Source: Cyanobacteriota bacterium
Lineage (GTDB): Bacteria > Cyanobacteriota > Cyanobacteriia > Leptolyngbyales > Leptolyngbyaceae
Assembly: GCA_027482985.1 (NCBI GenBank)
Contig: JAIXVO010000691.1
Location: 1 to 12,771 of the forward strand
DNA: 12,771 nucleotides
Direction: 5' to 3'
A model generated the notes under the pieces. The model was not told where the DNA came from. It saw only the letters and a program-made list of their open reading frames with translations, and did not search any database. Of the stretch, positions 1-7,431 are shown piece by piece (positions within the stretch are counted from its first letter, which is position 1; every line of letters starts with the position of its first letter). A program made the position numbers and the translations under genes.

Positions 1-2
1 AT

Positions 3-1100
3 TTAGCTGAACGTTGGAATGAAGTAGAGCCAGAAATCATTGCCACTTTATTAAAACAAATTCAGCGCCAACGATATTTTGTTTCCACTAAAGCAGATAA
101 GTTCATCAATGATCTGAATGCCGAGATTGAAATGGGCTGGACTGGTCACGGACAAACTAATTATTTACTCGGTCGCATTACGATGCGAGAGTATATTTTT
201 CGGCACATTCTCACTGGGGGAAAACCACTGGAGGGAGATGCTTTAGTCGAAGCAATTGTCACTGTTGCGCAAGCATTACCCGGATATCAGGATTGGTGTC
301 GACATCGGCATGAAATTTACCAACGAGCGACAGAATGGGCACGGTGTATTGAACAAAGCCATTATTTTCACTATGGCGATGCTGCCGGAAAATTTCGGGC
401 TAAATTATCAGAGCAATCAGCCACGAATCCTAATTTGGAAGCCGCGATCGCCGCTACTCCCTCCTGGAATCAGCACCAATCCGCCAGTGCTCGCGATCGC
501 ATTCGCGCCGCGATCGCTTCTCTACTTGATCAAGGAACGCTTCCAGCAACCCCTACGGCTCGATTTCGAGCCTTGGTACAAACTGGCATTGGCGGTGGCA
601 CCTTGTATCGTCACCGCGATCTCTGGCATCCTCATTATTTTCAATTAGAACAGGCTGATGGAGTGGCTGTAGACCTATCTCTAGAATCTGTGGAAAACTC
701 GATTGTGACTCAATCTGAAGGGAATTGCTGTGAGGCAGCATTCCCTTCAGATTATCCTCCAAGCTTATTCCAACAGTCAGGCGGTAATCCCTTACCCGCC
801 CAGCTTTCCAGCGATCAGCCGAACCGCTCAGAGACTTCAGGTCGTAATTCTGATTTCGCGATCGCCATCAGTTCTCCCTTAATGGCTCTTTGGGCGCAAT
901 CAGAACCCACACCCCTGAACCCAGTCACGAGTGAGATCGCCCCGCCACAGTCCCAACAACAGCCCTGGCAAACTCGCCAAATTGCCAAAATGCAGCAATT
1001 CCTGGATTCCGGCGATCCGATTTTGATGGCAGAAGCGATCGCCTGGGCCAAAGCGAATCCTGGTGTGCTCAACCTGCCACCGGATCATTCGCTGGCGTGA
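3..1100 (+). CDS. Conserved hypothetical protein, 5'-truncated by window edge, possible HTH DNA-binding segment
   Basis: The frame is open from the left edge: codons from position 3 to the first in-frame ATG at 132 contain no stop, so the true start lies outside the window. About 365 residues are visible, ending in TGA at 1098-1100. The first 125 or so residues are helical and rich in charged and aromatic residues. A compact segment at about residues 166-213 (nt 498-641), containing GTLPATPTARFRAL and GGGTLYRHRDLWHP, reads like a helix-turn-helix with a TLYRH recognition helix. I have an uncertain memory of similar segments in cyanobacterial proteins of unknown function, but I do not recognise the family. 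The C-terminal third is low-complexity (Ser, Pro, Gln, Asn) and ends in a short helical tail. Three HIP1 octamers lie at about 446-515. A replication, recombination or regulatory role is possible but unproven. The frame is secure; the function is not. Confidence 0.75.
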   Translation, partial: LAERWNEVEPEIIATLLKQIQRQRYFVSTKADKFINDLNAEIEMGWTGHGQTNYLLGRITMREYIFRHILTGGKPLEGDALVEAIVTVAQALPGYQDWCRHRHEIYQRATEWARCIEQSHYFHYGDAAGKFRAKLSEQSATNPNLEAAIAATPSWNQHQSASARDRIRAAIASLLDQGTLPATPTARFRALVQTGIGGGTLYRHRDLWHPHYFQLEQADGVAVDLSLESVENSIVTQSEGNCCEAAFPSDYPPSLFQQSGGNPLPAQLSSDQPNRSETSGRNSDFAIAISSPLMALWAQSEPTPLNPVTSEIAPPQSQQQPWQTRQIAKMQQFLDSGDPILMAEAIAWAKANPGVLNLPPDHSLA

Positions 1101-1111
1101 TGGAACCTGGG

Positions 1112-1140
1112 GCGCTCATACTACCCGCAAGTTTGAGCGC
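1112..1140 (+). terminator. Hairpin 12 nt after the stop of the upstream gene, possible terminator
   Basis: GCGCTCA (1112-1118) and TGAGCGC (1134-1140) form a perfect 7-bp GC-rich inverted repeat with a 15-nt loop. It lies just after the TGA at 1100. No T-run follows, so it is not a classical rho-independent terminator. It may end or stabilise the upstream transcript. The rest of the 167-nt gap up to 1267 holds no promoter that I find convincing. Confidence 0.3.
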
Positions 1141-1267
1141 GAGGTGGCCAGTTGAAGCTTTGGCAGTCTGATGCTAAGTCGTAATGATGGTAGGGTTGTA
1201 CAGTATTTAACATCAGGGAGGAATCTGCCAGGATAAACTGAATTATCGCAACTTGAGGAGAATGATT

Positions 1268-1783
1268 ATGCCTTGGCTCACATCCTGGAAACATCGCTGC
1301 TTCCTCCTGCTGGCCGTCCTCTTATCCGGTGTGGGATTAGCCCCGCGAGCCCAGAGTGCGCCCCTGGTAGAAGCCTCGCCGCGAGTGGCACAAAGCTGTC
1401 CTGATGGGCTGAAGCGTAGACCTTTTGCCCGTGTGGTGACGCAAGCAGATCCTCTAAGTATTCGATCGCAACCCAACGGGCGGGTGATTGGTACGGTGCC
1501 CAAAGGCTGGGCGGTGGTGCCAGTGCAAACGGATGCCTCGAAACAATGGGTCAAAATTAACAGCCATTTTGATCGCTATGATGGAGGCTTTGCCTCGGCT
1601 CCCAATTTTCGGATCGGATGGGTGGCGGCACGGTATTTGAAGCGGTTGGGCAACTTTTGCGATAAGCCCGAAAATCCGATGGGATTGCTGCACTGGCATC
1701 GGTTCAGCCAATATAGTGCCTCCCTGCAAGCCAATTGGTTACAGATGGGCGATCGCTGGGCAGTGCTGCGGTCTTCTCGGTAA
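1268..1783 (+). CDS. Secreted SH3-domain (bacterial SH3-like) protein
   Basis: 171 residues from the ATG at 1268. This start is chosen because GAGGAG at 1255-1260 lies 7 nt upstream, whereas ATG 1262 is too close and TTG 1253 is part of the Shine-Dalgarno region. Residues 1-31 form a signal peptide: a basic stretch (WKHR), a hydrophobic core (CFLLLAVLLSGVGLA) and an AQSA-type cleavage site. Residues 55-124 resemble a bacterial SH3 domain, with LSIRSQPNGRVIGTVPKG, then WVKI and finally GWVAARYLK. Two cysteines (about 44 and 131) flank the domain and could form a disulfide. Such domains usually bind peptidoglycan or other cell-wall material outside the cytoplasm. The gene ends 20 nt before the adenylate-forming enzyme and looks like the first gene of the glycan operon, but its role there is unknown. 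Confidence 0.8.
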   Translation: MPWLTSWKHRCFLLLAVLLSGVGLAPRAQSAPLVEASPRVAQSCPDGLKRRPFARVVTQADPLSIRSQPNGRVIGTVPKGWAVVPVQTDASKQWVKINSHFDRYDGGFASAPNFRIGWVAARYLKRLGNFCDKPENPMGLLHWHRFSQYSASLQANWLQMGDRWAVLRSSR

Positions 1784-1803
1784 TCTGGTCAAGCTGGACA
1801 GGC

Positions 1804-4023
1804 ATGCATTCTTTAACAGCGGCAAAGTTGCAACGAATTCTGGCACGGGCGGCGATCGCTCCCGGTAATCGAGACCGCTTCCTGAGTGCCGGATTGGTCA
1901 TCCCGCAACCCGCGACCGGACAGTTCCCACTGGCAGCAGATTGGCCAACTGCCTTTGCTCGCCTCCCGATTTTGACCCAGGAAACCGTTCGCACCAATCC
2001 TGGCTTATTTCTTGCTGGCGTTGAGCACTGTGCTTATCGAGGCGTGACCAGTGGCAGTCAGGGTAATCATTTGATCTATTTTGCGGATACGCTGTGGAAT
2101 CAAACACGCCTGACCCAGTTGGCTGCGTTCTTACAGGGATGGGGGATTGATGACAGGGTGGCGATCGTCAATGTCGCCAGTCGGTTATTTCCGCTCAGAC
2201 CCCAAGATACGACTCTGTTGGGGGCGATCGCGCCACCCCTGCTGGAAACCTTATTGATGCAACTGAGTTATCCTCCTGTTGCCATTCGCGGCTATCCCAG
2301 TCGCTTGTGTGAAGTTGCCGCCAGACTACTAGGCAAACCGATACCCCCAGTCGTAGCGGTTATTTGTACTGGAGAAAGTTTATTTGAGTTTCAAAAACAA
2401 CTCCTAGAACAAGTTTTTGCGGCTCCTGTAGTCAATGAATATGGGTGTCAGGAATCAGGGATTTCCGGTTTCACTTGCCCAGAAGCTGGACGGTTACACT
2501 TGGATGATACGCGCTGTGTTTACGAAGTGATTGACGGGCAATTGGTCACGACCGATTTGTGGAATGTGGTGATGCCCATGGTGCGGTATCAGTGCGGTGA
2601 TATGGTGCAGTTGGATGCTCATCCCTGTGATTGTGGTCGGCCTCAACCCACAGCAAAGATCCTGGGGCGACAGGTAGATGGTATCTATACTCCCCAAGGG
2701 CGACAGCTGCCGGGGGCGCTGATGCTACCTGCCTTTGAGGGGATTTTGCATTACCAAGTGATGCAGGAAGATGCCCACCACCTGACCTTACGAGTGTATC
2801 CTGATGCTCACGATCGCCCCTTGTCGTTTGATGCGATGGCGACCTGGGTGACGGCTACATTTGGGGAGGTCGCGGTGCAAGTTTTATTAGAACAATCGCC
2901 AGATCCGGTGCCTGCATCCGTCCTCACAGTCTGCAACCCTGATGTCTGGATTCATGGCATAACTCAAGGTAACTGGACTGAGTGGTTGCAGTCCGGGCCT
3001 TTGCCTGCTGGTGAATTACAAGTCGTAGCGCAATTGCTCCAAGCGATCGTCACTCCCATCGTGATTAGCTATGATAAGAATTCGATGGTAGTGCAACAAT
3101 ATCTCCAAGCGGTCTTAACCTTGCCGATTCAGACTTCTCCTATGATTGAGCGTATCATCATCCGAACGTTATTTTTTGCTAGTAGTTGTTTAGCCCAGCA
3201 ACCTGGTGCGATCGCGATCTATCAACAGGCACGAGAACGACTCTATCAATTATTTGAGAAGACTTCAGACTGTAGTCATCCGGCTATTTTAGATGCCTTC
3301 ATTGCAACCCTCGCTCTGCCCTGGGATGATGTTCCTACGCGGTGGCAAGCGCTGCTCCAACGGGGGCTGGGGCAAACTTCTGCAATACCGGATACATTCA
3401 CCTTACAACATCTGATCCATGCGTTTGAACCCGCGGTACAACGCGCTAATGCGGTCAAAATCAGTCCGCTGGTGCCGTCCTGCACACCTGTATTGGCAGT
3501 ATTACTGGGAGATTTAGCTACATTGGGGCAACAGGTGAATTTAGCTTGGGTGGCGCATTGGTTTGAGGTGCTTTCCGGTCGCTCACCCATGGCTGATCCA
3601 TGCGTTCTAGGTCAAGATGCGTTTTGCGATCGCTGGCTCCAGTGGCGGCAACACTTGATCCGCCAGCCGCAGACCTGTGATCAGGCGTGGCAGCAGTTCA
3701 GTCAGATGGCGCGATCGCCCCAACAGCAGGCGCGGGTCTTGCTAGAGCAGGGGTATCATCACTTGCTGGCAGCCCAACCGTTGCCCCCGGCAATCTGGTT
3801 GCCGCAGTTGGAATCCGCCTTGCAAGCACAATTGATCAGCCCTGTGAGTGTGGCTCCACTCTGGCGCTCGCTAGCGCAAACGCTGATTGAGCAGCAGCAA
3901 CACCCGTTGGCTTATGACTGTCTGTTAGCCTCCGTGGTGCCGTCGAGTGCGAGTGCTCGGTTTGAGCAACTTGCCCATCCTGAGAATCGGAAACAAGCTG
4001 TTCTGCTTAATTTGGATGGGTGA
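1804..4023 (+). CDS. PaaK/CapK-like adenylate-forming enzyme with long unassigned C-terminal half
   Basis: 739 residues from ATG 1804; a TTG at 1735 in the same frame would overlap the preceding gene and is rejected. The N-terminal 370 residues match the phenylacetate-CoA ligase / coenzyme F390 synthetase (PaaK, CapK) branch of the ANL superfamily: the phosphate loop TSGSQGN (82-88), CTGES (188-192), the adenine-binding NEYGCQES (211-218), RYQCGD (261-266), the CDCGR motif (275-279) and LGR (287-289). C225, C264, C275 and C277 could form a metal site. Family members activate a carboxylate as an acyl-adenylate, often for transfer to CoA or an acceptor; CapK-type members lie in capsule and exopolysaccharide loci. 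Residues about 380-739 are helical, Gln- and Leu-rich, and I cannot assign them; a helical-repeat scaffold is possible. The gene is 3 nt from the next one, within a glycosyltransferase operon. The substrate is unknown. Confidence 0.8.
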   Translation: MHSLTAAKLQRILARAAIAPGNRDRFLSAGLVIPQPATGQFPLAADWPTAFARLPILTQETVRTNPGLFLAGVEHCAYRGVTSGSQGNHLIYFADTLWNQTRLTQLAAFLQGWGIDDRVAIVNVASRLFPLRPQDTTLLGAIAPPLLETLLMQLSYPPVAIRGYPSRLCEVAARLLGKPIPPVVAVICTGESLFEFQKQLLEQVFAAPVVNEYGCQESGISGFTCPEAGRLHLDDTRCVYEVIDGQLVTTDLWNVVMPMVRYQCGDMVQLDAHPCDCGRPQPTAKILGRQVDGIYTPQGRQLPGALMLPAFEGILHYQVMQEDAHHLTLRVYPDAHDRPLSFDAMATWVTATFGEVAVQVLLEQSPDPVPASVLTVCNPDVWIHGITQGNWTEWLQSGPLPAGELQVVAQLLQAIVTPIVISYDKNSMVVQQYLQAVLTLPIQTSPMIERIIIRTLFFASSCLAQQPGAIAIYQQARERLYQLFEKTSDCSHPAILDAFIATLALPWDDVPTRWQALLQRGLGQTSAIPDTFTLQHLIHAFEPAVQRANAVKISPLVPSCTPVLAVLLGDLATLGQQVNLAWVAHWFEVLSGRSPMADPCVLGQDAFCDRWLQWRQHLIRQPQTCDQAWQQFSQMARSPQQQARVLLEQGYHHLLAAQPLPPAIWLPQLESALQAQLISPVSVAPLWRSLAQTLIEQQQHPLAYDCLLASVVPSSASARFEQLAHPENRKQAVLLNLDG

Positions 4024-4026
4024 GGG

Positions 4027-5388
4027 ATGTCGAAGCGTCAATCTCAACTCACTTTATTGATCGATGGCCAAGCGGGAACTGATACCCTCTACCCAGTGCT
4101 GCACGCCTGCCAAACGGCTCAATTGACCGATCAACCCCTGTGGATCGTGGCTCCTCCGTCGGTGCAACGGGAATGCCGCCAACAATGGTCTGCGCGATCG
4201 CAGCCCCAGTGGGAGATCGATTGGCATTGGCTGGAATCACTAGCTGACTTCGATTGGACTCAACTGCAAACAGATTGGCTAGGGGTGATTCCAGGCGGTG
4301 CGGTACTGCCTGTGATTCCCCCTCGACTTCCTGCTATTCCCGGTTTGATGCCGTGGTTACCTGCAGTGGAATTGCCTCAAGAAACGGCAAGAGAACAGTC
4401 TTTATCGGCACTCGCGTGGTTGGGGGCGACGGCTCTCCTCTCACCCATTGCGCATCAGCTCAAAACCTGGGCCGATTGGACTTTGCTCCAAGTGGGACAG
4501 TATTTAGACCAACAGCAGATGGTCTATCGCTGGTATGCTTCCCCCGTCGTCCCGTCGTCAGGGCAGGGCCTGCCGGCATCAGCTGCAACGCTGACGGTTC
4601 TGGCGATCGTGCCCCATTATCAGTGTGAACCCTGGTTGGCGCAATGTTTGCGATCGCTGATCCACCAAACTCGCTCCCTCGATGGAATTGTCGTGATTGA
4701 TGATGGATCTGCTGTCCCACCGCTGGAGATTGTCCATCAATTCCCGCAGGTGACATTGCTAGCGGCCCCTACTAGGGTAGGTCCTTACCGGTTGGTGCAA
4801 CAGGTGATTGAGGCCACGACCTATGAGACTTATTTATTTCAGGATGCGGATGATTGGTCGAGTTGCGATCGCCTGGAAATTTTGTTACATCTGCTGCAAA
4901 CCACCGCCGCTGATTTGGTCGGCACCCAAGAAATCCGAGTGGATGCTGAGACGGGGCAGATATCGCTAGGATGCTACCCCCTGGATGTGTCTGCGGCGTT
5001 AGCGACGAAACCCGGACATCCGTTGTTGCATCCGACCAGTTTAGTGCGACGGGACTTGGTGCAGCGGGTGGGTGGCTTTGCCACGGGTTTACAGTTTGGT
5101 GGCGATACGGAGTTTTTGCTGCGATCGCGGTTTGTGGCAACGATTGCCAACAGTCCCCAGTGGTGCTATTTTCGCCGCAAGCGATCGCATTCCCTCACGA
5201 CTGCTCCAGCAACGGGTTTAGCGTCGCCTGCGCGGCAAGCATTATTAACGCAACTGAAACAACGGGCGGTTCAGCATCAGATTGCAGTGACCACGGGACT
5301 GGCTCCTGATTTAACCCCATTGGCGATCGCGGAGCCAATTCTGCTGCGCCATCTGGCTGGACCTAGATTAAAATGGGCAAAAAATTGA
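4027..5388 (+). CDS. Glycosyltransferase family 2 with unusual N-terminal extension
   Basis: 453 residues, starting 3 nt after the preceding stop. The catalytic GT-A domain occupies about residues 188-390. It contains the nucleotide-binding strand VLAIVPHYQCEPWLAQCL, then VVIDDGS (222-228), the metal/nucleotide-sugar motif DADD (273-276), a GGDTEFLLR acceptor-side motif (358-366) with the probable catalytic acid, and the basic RRKRSHSLT segment (383-391) often seen late in GT2 enzymes. The first 185 residues are not a normal part of GT2. They show alternating strand/helix character, including LTLLIDGQAG near the start and WLGVIPGGAVLP at about 84-95, which recalls a degenerate GT-A half without its acidic motif. 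The protein is probably cytoplasmic or membrane-peripheral and adds one sugar to a growing glycan; no clear transmembrane segment is visible. Donor and acceptor cannot be read from the sequence. Confidence 0.85.
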   Translation: MSKRQSQLTLLIDGQAGTDTLYPVLHACQTAQLTDQPLWIVAPPSVQRECRQQWSARSQPQWEIDWHWLESLADFDWTQLQTDWLGVIPGGAVLPVIPPRLPAIPGLMPWLPAVELPQETAREQSLSALAWLGATALLSPIAHQLKTWADWTLLQVGQYLDQQQMVYRWYASPVVPSSGQGLPASAATLTVLAIVPHYQCEPWLAQCLRSLIHQTRSLDGIVVIDDGSAVPPLEIVHQFPQVTLLAAPTRVGPYRLVQQVIEATTYETYLFQDADDWSSCDRLEILLHLLQTTAADLVGTQEIRVDAETGQISLGCYPLDVSAALATKPGHPLLHPTSLVRRDLVQRVGGFATGLQFGGDTEFLLRSRFVATIANSPQWCYFRRKRSHSLTTAPATGLASPARQALLTQLKQRAVQHQIAVTTGLAPDLTPLAIAEPILLRHLAGPRLKWAKN

Positions 5389-5397
5389 GCGTCTGTG

Positions 5398-6225
5398 ATG
5401 GCTCTTGAAGTGATTATTCCGGTGAAAGATCGGGCTGAAGTGCGGCAATGTGTGCAGTCGTTGCTGGAGATCGCGGCAGTGCAGCGAATTTGGTTGTGTG
5501 ATGGGGGGTCACAGCAGCCAGATTGTTTGACTGCTGTGGCAACAGTCGCAACGACTGAACGAGTCCAATGGGTGAAATTTCCAACTACTCAATTTAATAA
5601 ATCTCATTTGCTCAATCAAGGTATTTTACTCACTTCGAGCCAGTTTTTGTTGATTTCGGATGCTGATATTATCTGGACGAATGATACGATTCAAGCATTA
5701 CTTAAAATCGTTGCTGAGACTGATGACTTGATTTGTAGTGTAAGTGAAGTAAAGGAAGTGAATGCTGATACAATCGCTCTCCGCAGACAACGATATACTT
5801 ACCAGATTCAAACTGAGTTAGATCCAATGAAGGTGACGATTATCTCGACTGAAGCCATGAGTTCAGTCATTCGTCCTGGGTGTGGTTTGATTTGTGCCAG
5901 ACGTACGACATTGTTGAAGTTGGGTGGTTATAAAGAATGCTTTCAAGGATGGGGGTGGGAAGATCAGGATTTATTGATGCGGGCACGGTTACTTGGTGTG
6001 CCAATCCAGGTCGCTGGTGAGGTCACGCATTTGTCGCATGGGGATGCGCAACGAAATCAATCTTTTCCCCATCTGCAACCGATCGAGAGCCGCGATCGCA
6101 ATATTTTATTGTGTTTACAGCAACTCGCTGAAGGTTATTTCTGGGGCGACTTGCCCACCCGACAGGCATTTTCTCCCTGCCAGCCGTCAATCCAAATTCA
6201 GATTCCCCCGATGCTCCAAGGATAA
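5398..6225 (+). CDS. GT-A glycosyltransferase with galactosyltransferase-type C-terminal motif
   Basis: 275 residues from ATG 5398; a GTG directly before it at 5395 is an alternative. The GT2-like N-terminal domain begins with LEVIIPVKDR and contains LCDGGS (33-38), FNKSHLLNQG (66-75) and the DAD motif (88-90). The C-terminal half has GCGLICARR (161-169) and GWGWEDQDLLMRARLLG (184-200), followed by HLSHG (211-215). The GWGxEDxD motif is the hallmark of the galactosyltransferase C-terminal (Glyco_transf_7C) region, as in beta-1,4-galactosyltransferases and the bacterial chondroitin-polymerase type, where it binds acceptor and contributes the catalytic acid. The start lies 9 nt after the previous stop, and the next gene begins immediately after this one, so translation is probably coupled. 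Base composition around 5580-5900 is more AT-rich than in its neighbours. The sugar specificity is unknown. Confidence 0.85.
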   Translation: MALEVIIPVKDRAEVRQCVQSLLEIAAVQRIWLCDGGSQQPDCLTAVATVATTERVQWVKFPTTQFNKSHLLNQGILLTSSQFLLISDADIIWTNDTIQALLKIVAETDDLICSVSEVKEVNADTIALRRQRYTYQIQTELDPMKVTIISTEAMSSVIRPGCGLICARRTTLLKLGGYKECFQGWGWEDQDLLMRARLLGVPIQVAGEVTHLSHGDAQRNQSFPHLQPIESRDRNILLCLQQLAEGYFWGDLPTRQAFSPCQPSIQIQIPPMLQG

Positions 6226-6957
6226 ATGGTACAACTCTCTTTGTTGATCCCCTATCGTCAGCGCCCAACGCATCTCCAAACGCAAGTCGCTTGGTGGCGA
6301 CAGCAGCACGCTCGCGGTATGTTTCAGCACTATGAAGTGATTCTGATCGAAGTAGATGCTGAGGTCTCCCCTGCCACCCGCGCCGCGATCGCTGATTTGC
6401 CTATCCGCTATCTGCATTTTCCCTGTCCGGGGGTGTTCCATAAAACGAAAGCCCTCAATTTGGGCTTGGCGATCGCCCAGGGGGAGTGGATTGCCCCGCT
6501 GGATGTAGATTTAATTCCCCTTGGCTCGACTCTGCAACGGCATCTAGACATTGCTCGACAAGCGCCCCACCTGCTAGTGACAGGTTATCGGCTGATGTCG
6601 CCCCACCCCACCGTCGAACTGGCCGCGCTGCCCACTGCCATCGAGCAGAGTGCGATCGCCCCCGAAGATCAGCCTACTGCCCTCTGGAAACATTTGACCC
6701 AGGATGAAAAATTTGGTGTGATGCCGTTCTTTCACCGCCACCGCTTGCAGGCGATCGGTGGCTGGGACGAAACCTTCATTGGCTGGGGCGCGGAAGATCA
6801 AGAGCTGATCGAACGCTACTTGGCAGCGGGTATGGCTCTCTGTCGCTGTCCTGAATTGGTGTATCTGCATCTCTTTCACGATCGCGAAGCCCAGTGGTCA
6901 GAACCCATTCTGACTCAGCAGAATCGACATTATTACTACCGAAAAACTCGTTCCTAA
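6226..6957 (+). CDS. GT-A glycosyltransferase with galactosyltransferase-type motif
   Basis: 243 residues; the ATG directly abuts the TAA of the preceding gene (gga TAA ATG), which suggests translational coupling. The N-terminal domain starts with LSLLIPYRQR and includes GVFHKTKALNLGL (69-81) and the DVD metal motif (93-95). FGVMPFFHRHRL and GGWDETFIGWGAEDQELIER (178-197) form the acceptor/catalytic region, and HLFHD (215-219) supplies a likely second metal ligand. The architecture is the same as in the preceding gene, but sequence similarity is limited to motifs, so the two enzymes probably add different residues or act in sequence. It is the last gene of the operon and ends 18 nt before the convergent minus-strand cluster. 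No terminator hairpin fits in that gap. Confidence 0.85.
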   Translation: MVQLSLLIPYRQRPTHLQTQVAWWRQQHARGMFQHYEVILIEVDAEVSPATRAAIADLPIRYLHFPCPGVFHKTKALNLGLAIAQGEWIAPLDVDLIPLGSTLQRHLDIARQAPHLLVTGYRLMSPHPTVELAALPTAIEQSAIAPEDQPTALWKHLTQDEKFGVMPFFHRHRLQAIGGWDETFIGWGAEDQELIERYLAAGMALCRCPELVYLHLFHDREAQWSEPILTQQNRHYYYRKTRS

Positions 6958-6975
6958 TCACTCTGGCGGGCTAGT

Positions 6976-7431
6976 TTAAGGGGACTTGTAACTGCCTACT
7001 CGCAGCACGACCTGACCCTGCTGGGGGTTCTGCGTAAACACAAAAGCGCCGGACTCGGTTTCGCCGCCGGACAGAAAATCGACTTGCTGTTCGCCCGATT
7101 CTACGACTTTCCCCTGCACTTCCAATTCGGCTAATACCTGCACCGATTCTGCCGTTTCGCCGCCCTGATTCTTGACTTCGAAGGGCACATAAAAGCGATC
7201 GCCGACTGTCCGCGTGGCTGCTGATTGTCGCAGGACGACATCGGGCGGGGTTTGAGTTTGGGGATTGATCCAGACTGCCCCTACCAGCCCCGCAACGATC
7301 GCGAGAATCGTCGAAGCGGCAGCAAAGGTGATTTTTTCGGGCAGCGATCGCGGGGGGCGTTGTTGCGAATCTGCTGCGGGTGGAGCTTGATCGGCCGCAT
7401 CAGGCTTAGTTGAGTCTTGTAGGTGGGTCAT
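6976..7431 (-). CDS. TIGR02588-like single-pass membrane protein
   Basis: 151 residues from the ATG at 7431-7429, chosen because it overlaps the TGA of the upstream membrane gene in the sequence ATGA; an upstream in-frame start at 7500 would run 70 nt into that gene. The N-terminal 35 or so residues are hydrophilic and Pro/Gln/Asp-rich. One membrane segment follows (about 36-56, ITFAAASTILAIVAGLVGAV), then a soluble C-terminal domain of about 90 residues that is strand-rich: DRFYVPFEVKNQGGETAESV, an alternating middle and a final QVVLRVGSYKSP. This resembles an Ig-like or CARDB-like beta sandwich. The topology is probably cytoplasmic N terminus and periplasmic C terminus. TIGR02588 proteins are known to occur beside TIGR02587 proteins as a two-gene unit of unknown function, which is exactly the arrangement here. 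I assign the family from recalled sequence character and context, not from a search. Confidence 0.75.
   Translation of the reverse strand: MTHLQDSTKPDAADQAPPAADSQQRPPRSLPEKITFAAASTILAIVAGLVGAVWINPQTQTPPDVVLRQSAATRTVGDRFYVPFEVKNQGGETAESVQVLAELEVQGKVVESGEQQVDFLSGGETESGAFVFTQNPQQGQVVLRVGSYKSP

Noticed and set aside
1735..1803. TTG start for the PaaK/CapK-like gene at 1735
   Set aside because: It would overlap the SH3 gene by 49 nt and adds 23 residues with no family similarity; ATG 1804 follows the upstream stop by 20 nt.
4545..4562. Short tandem CCCGTCGT repeat
   Set aside because: Two copies only, inside the coding linker of a glycosyltransferase; it fits Val-Pro-Ser codon use and shows no sign of function.
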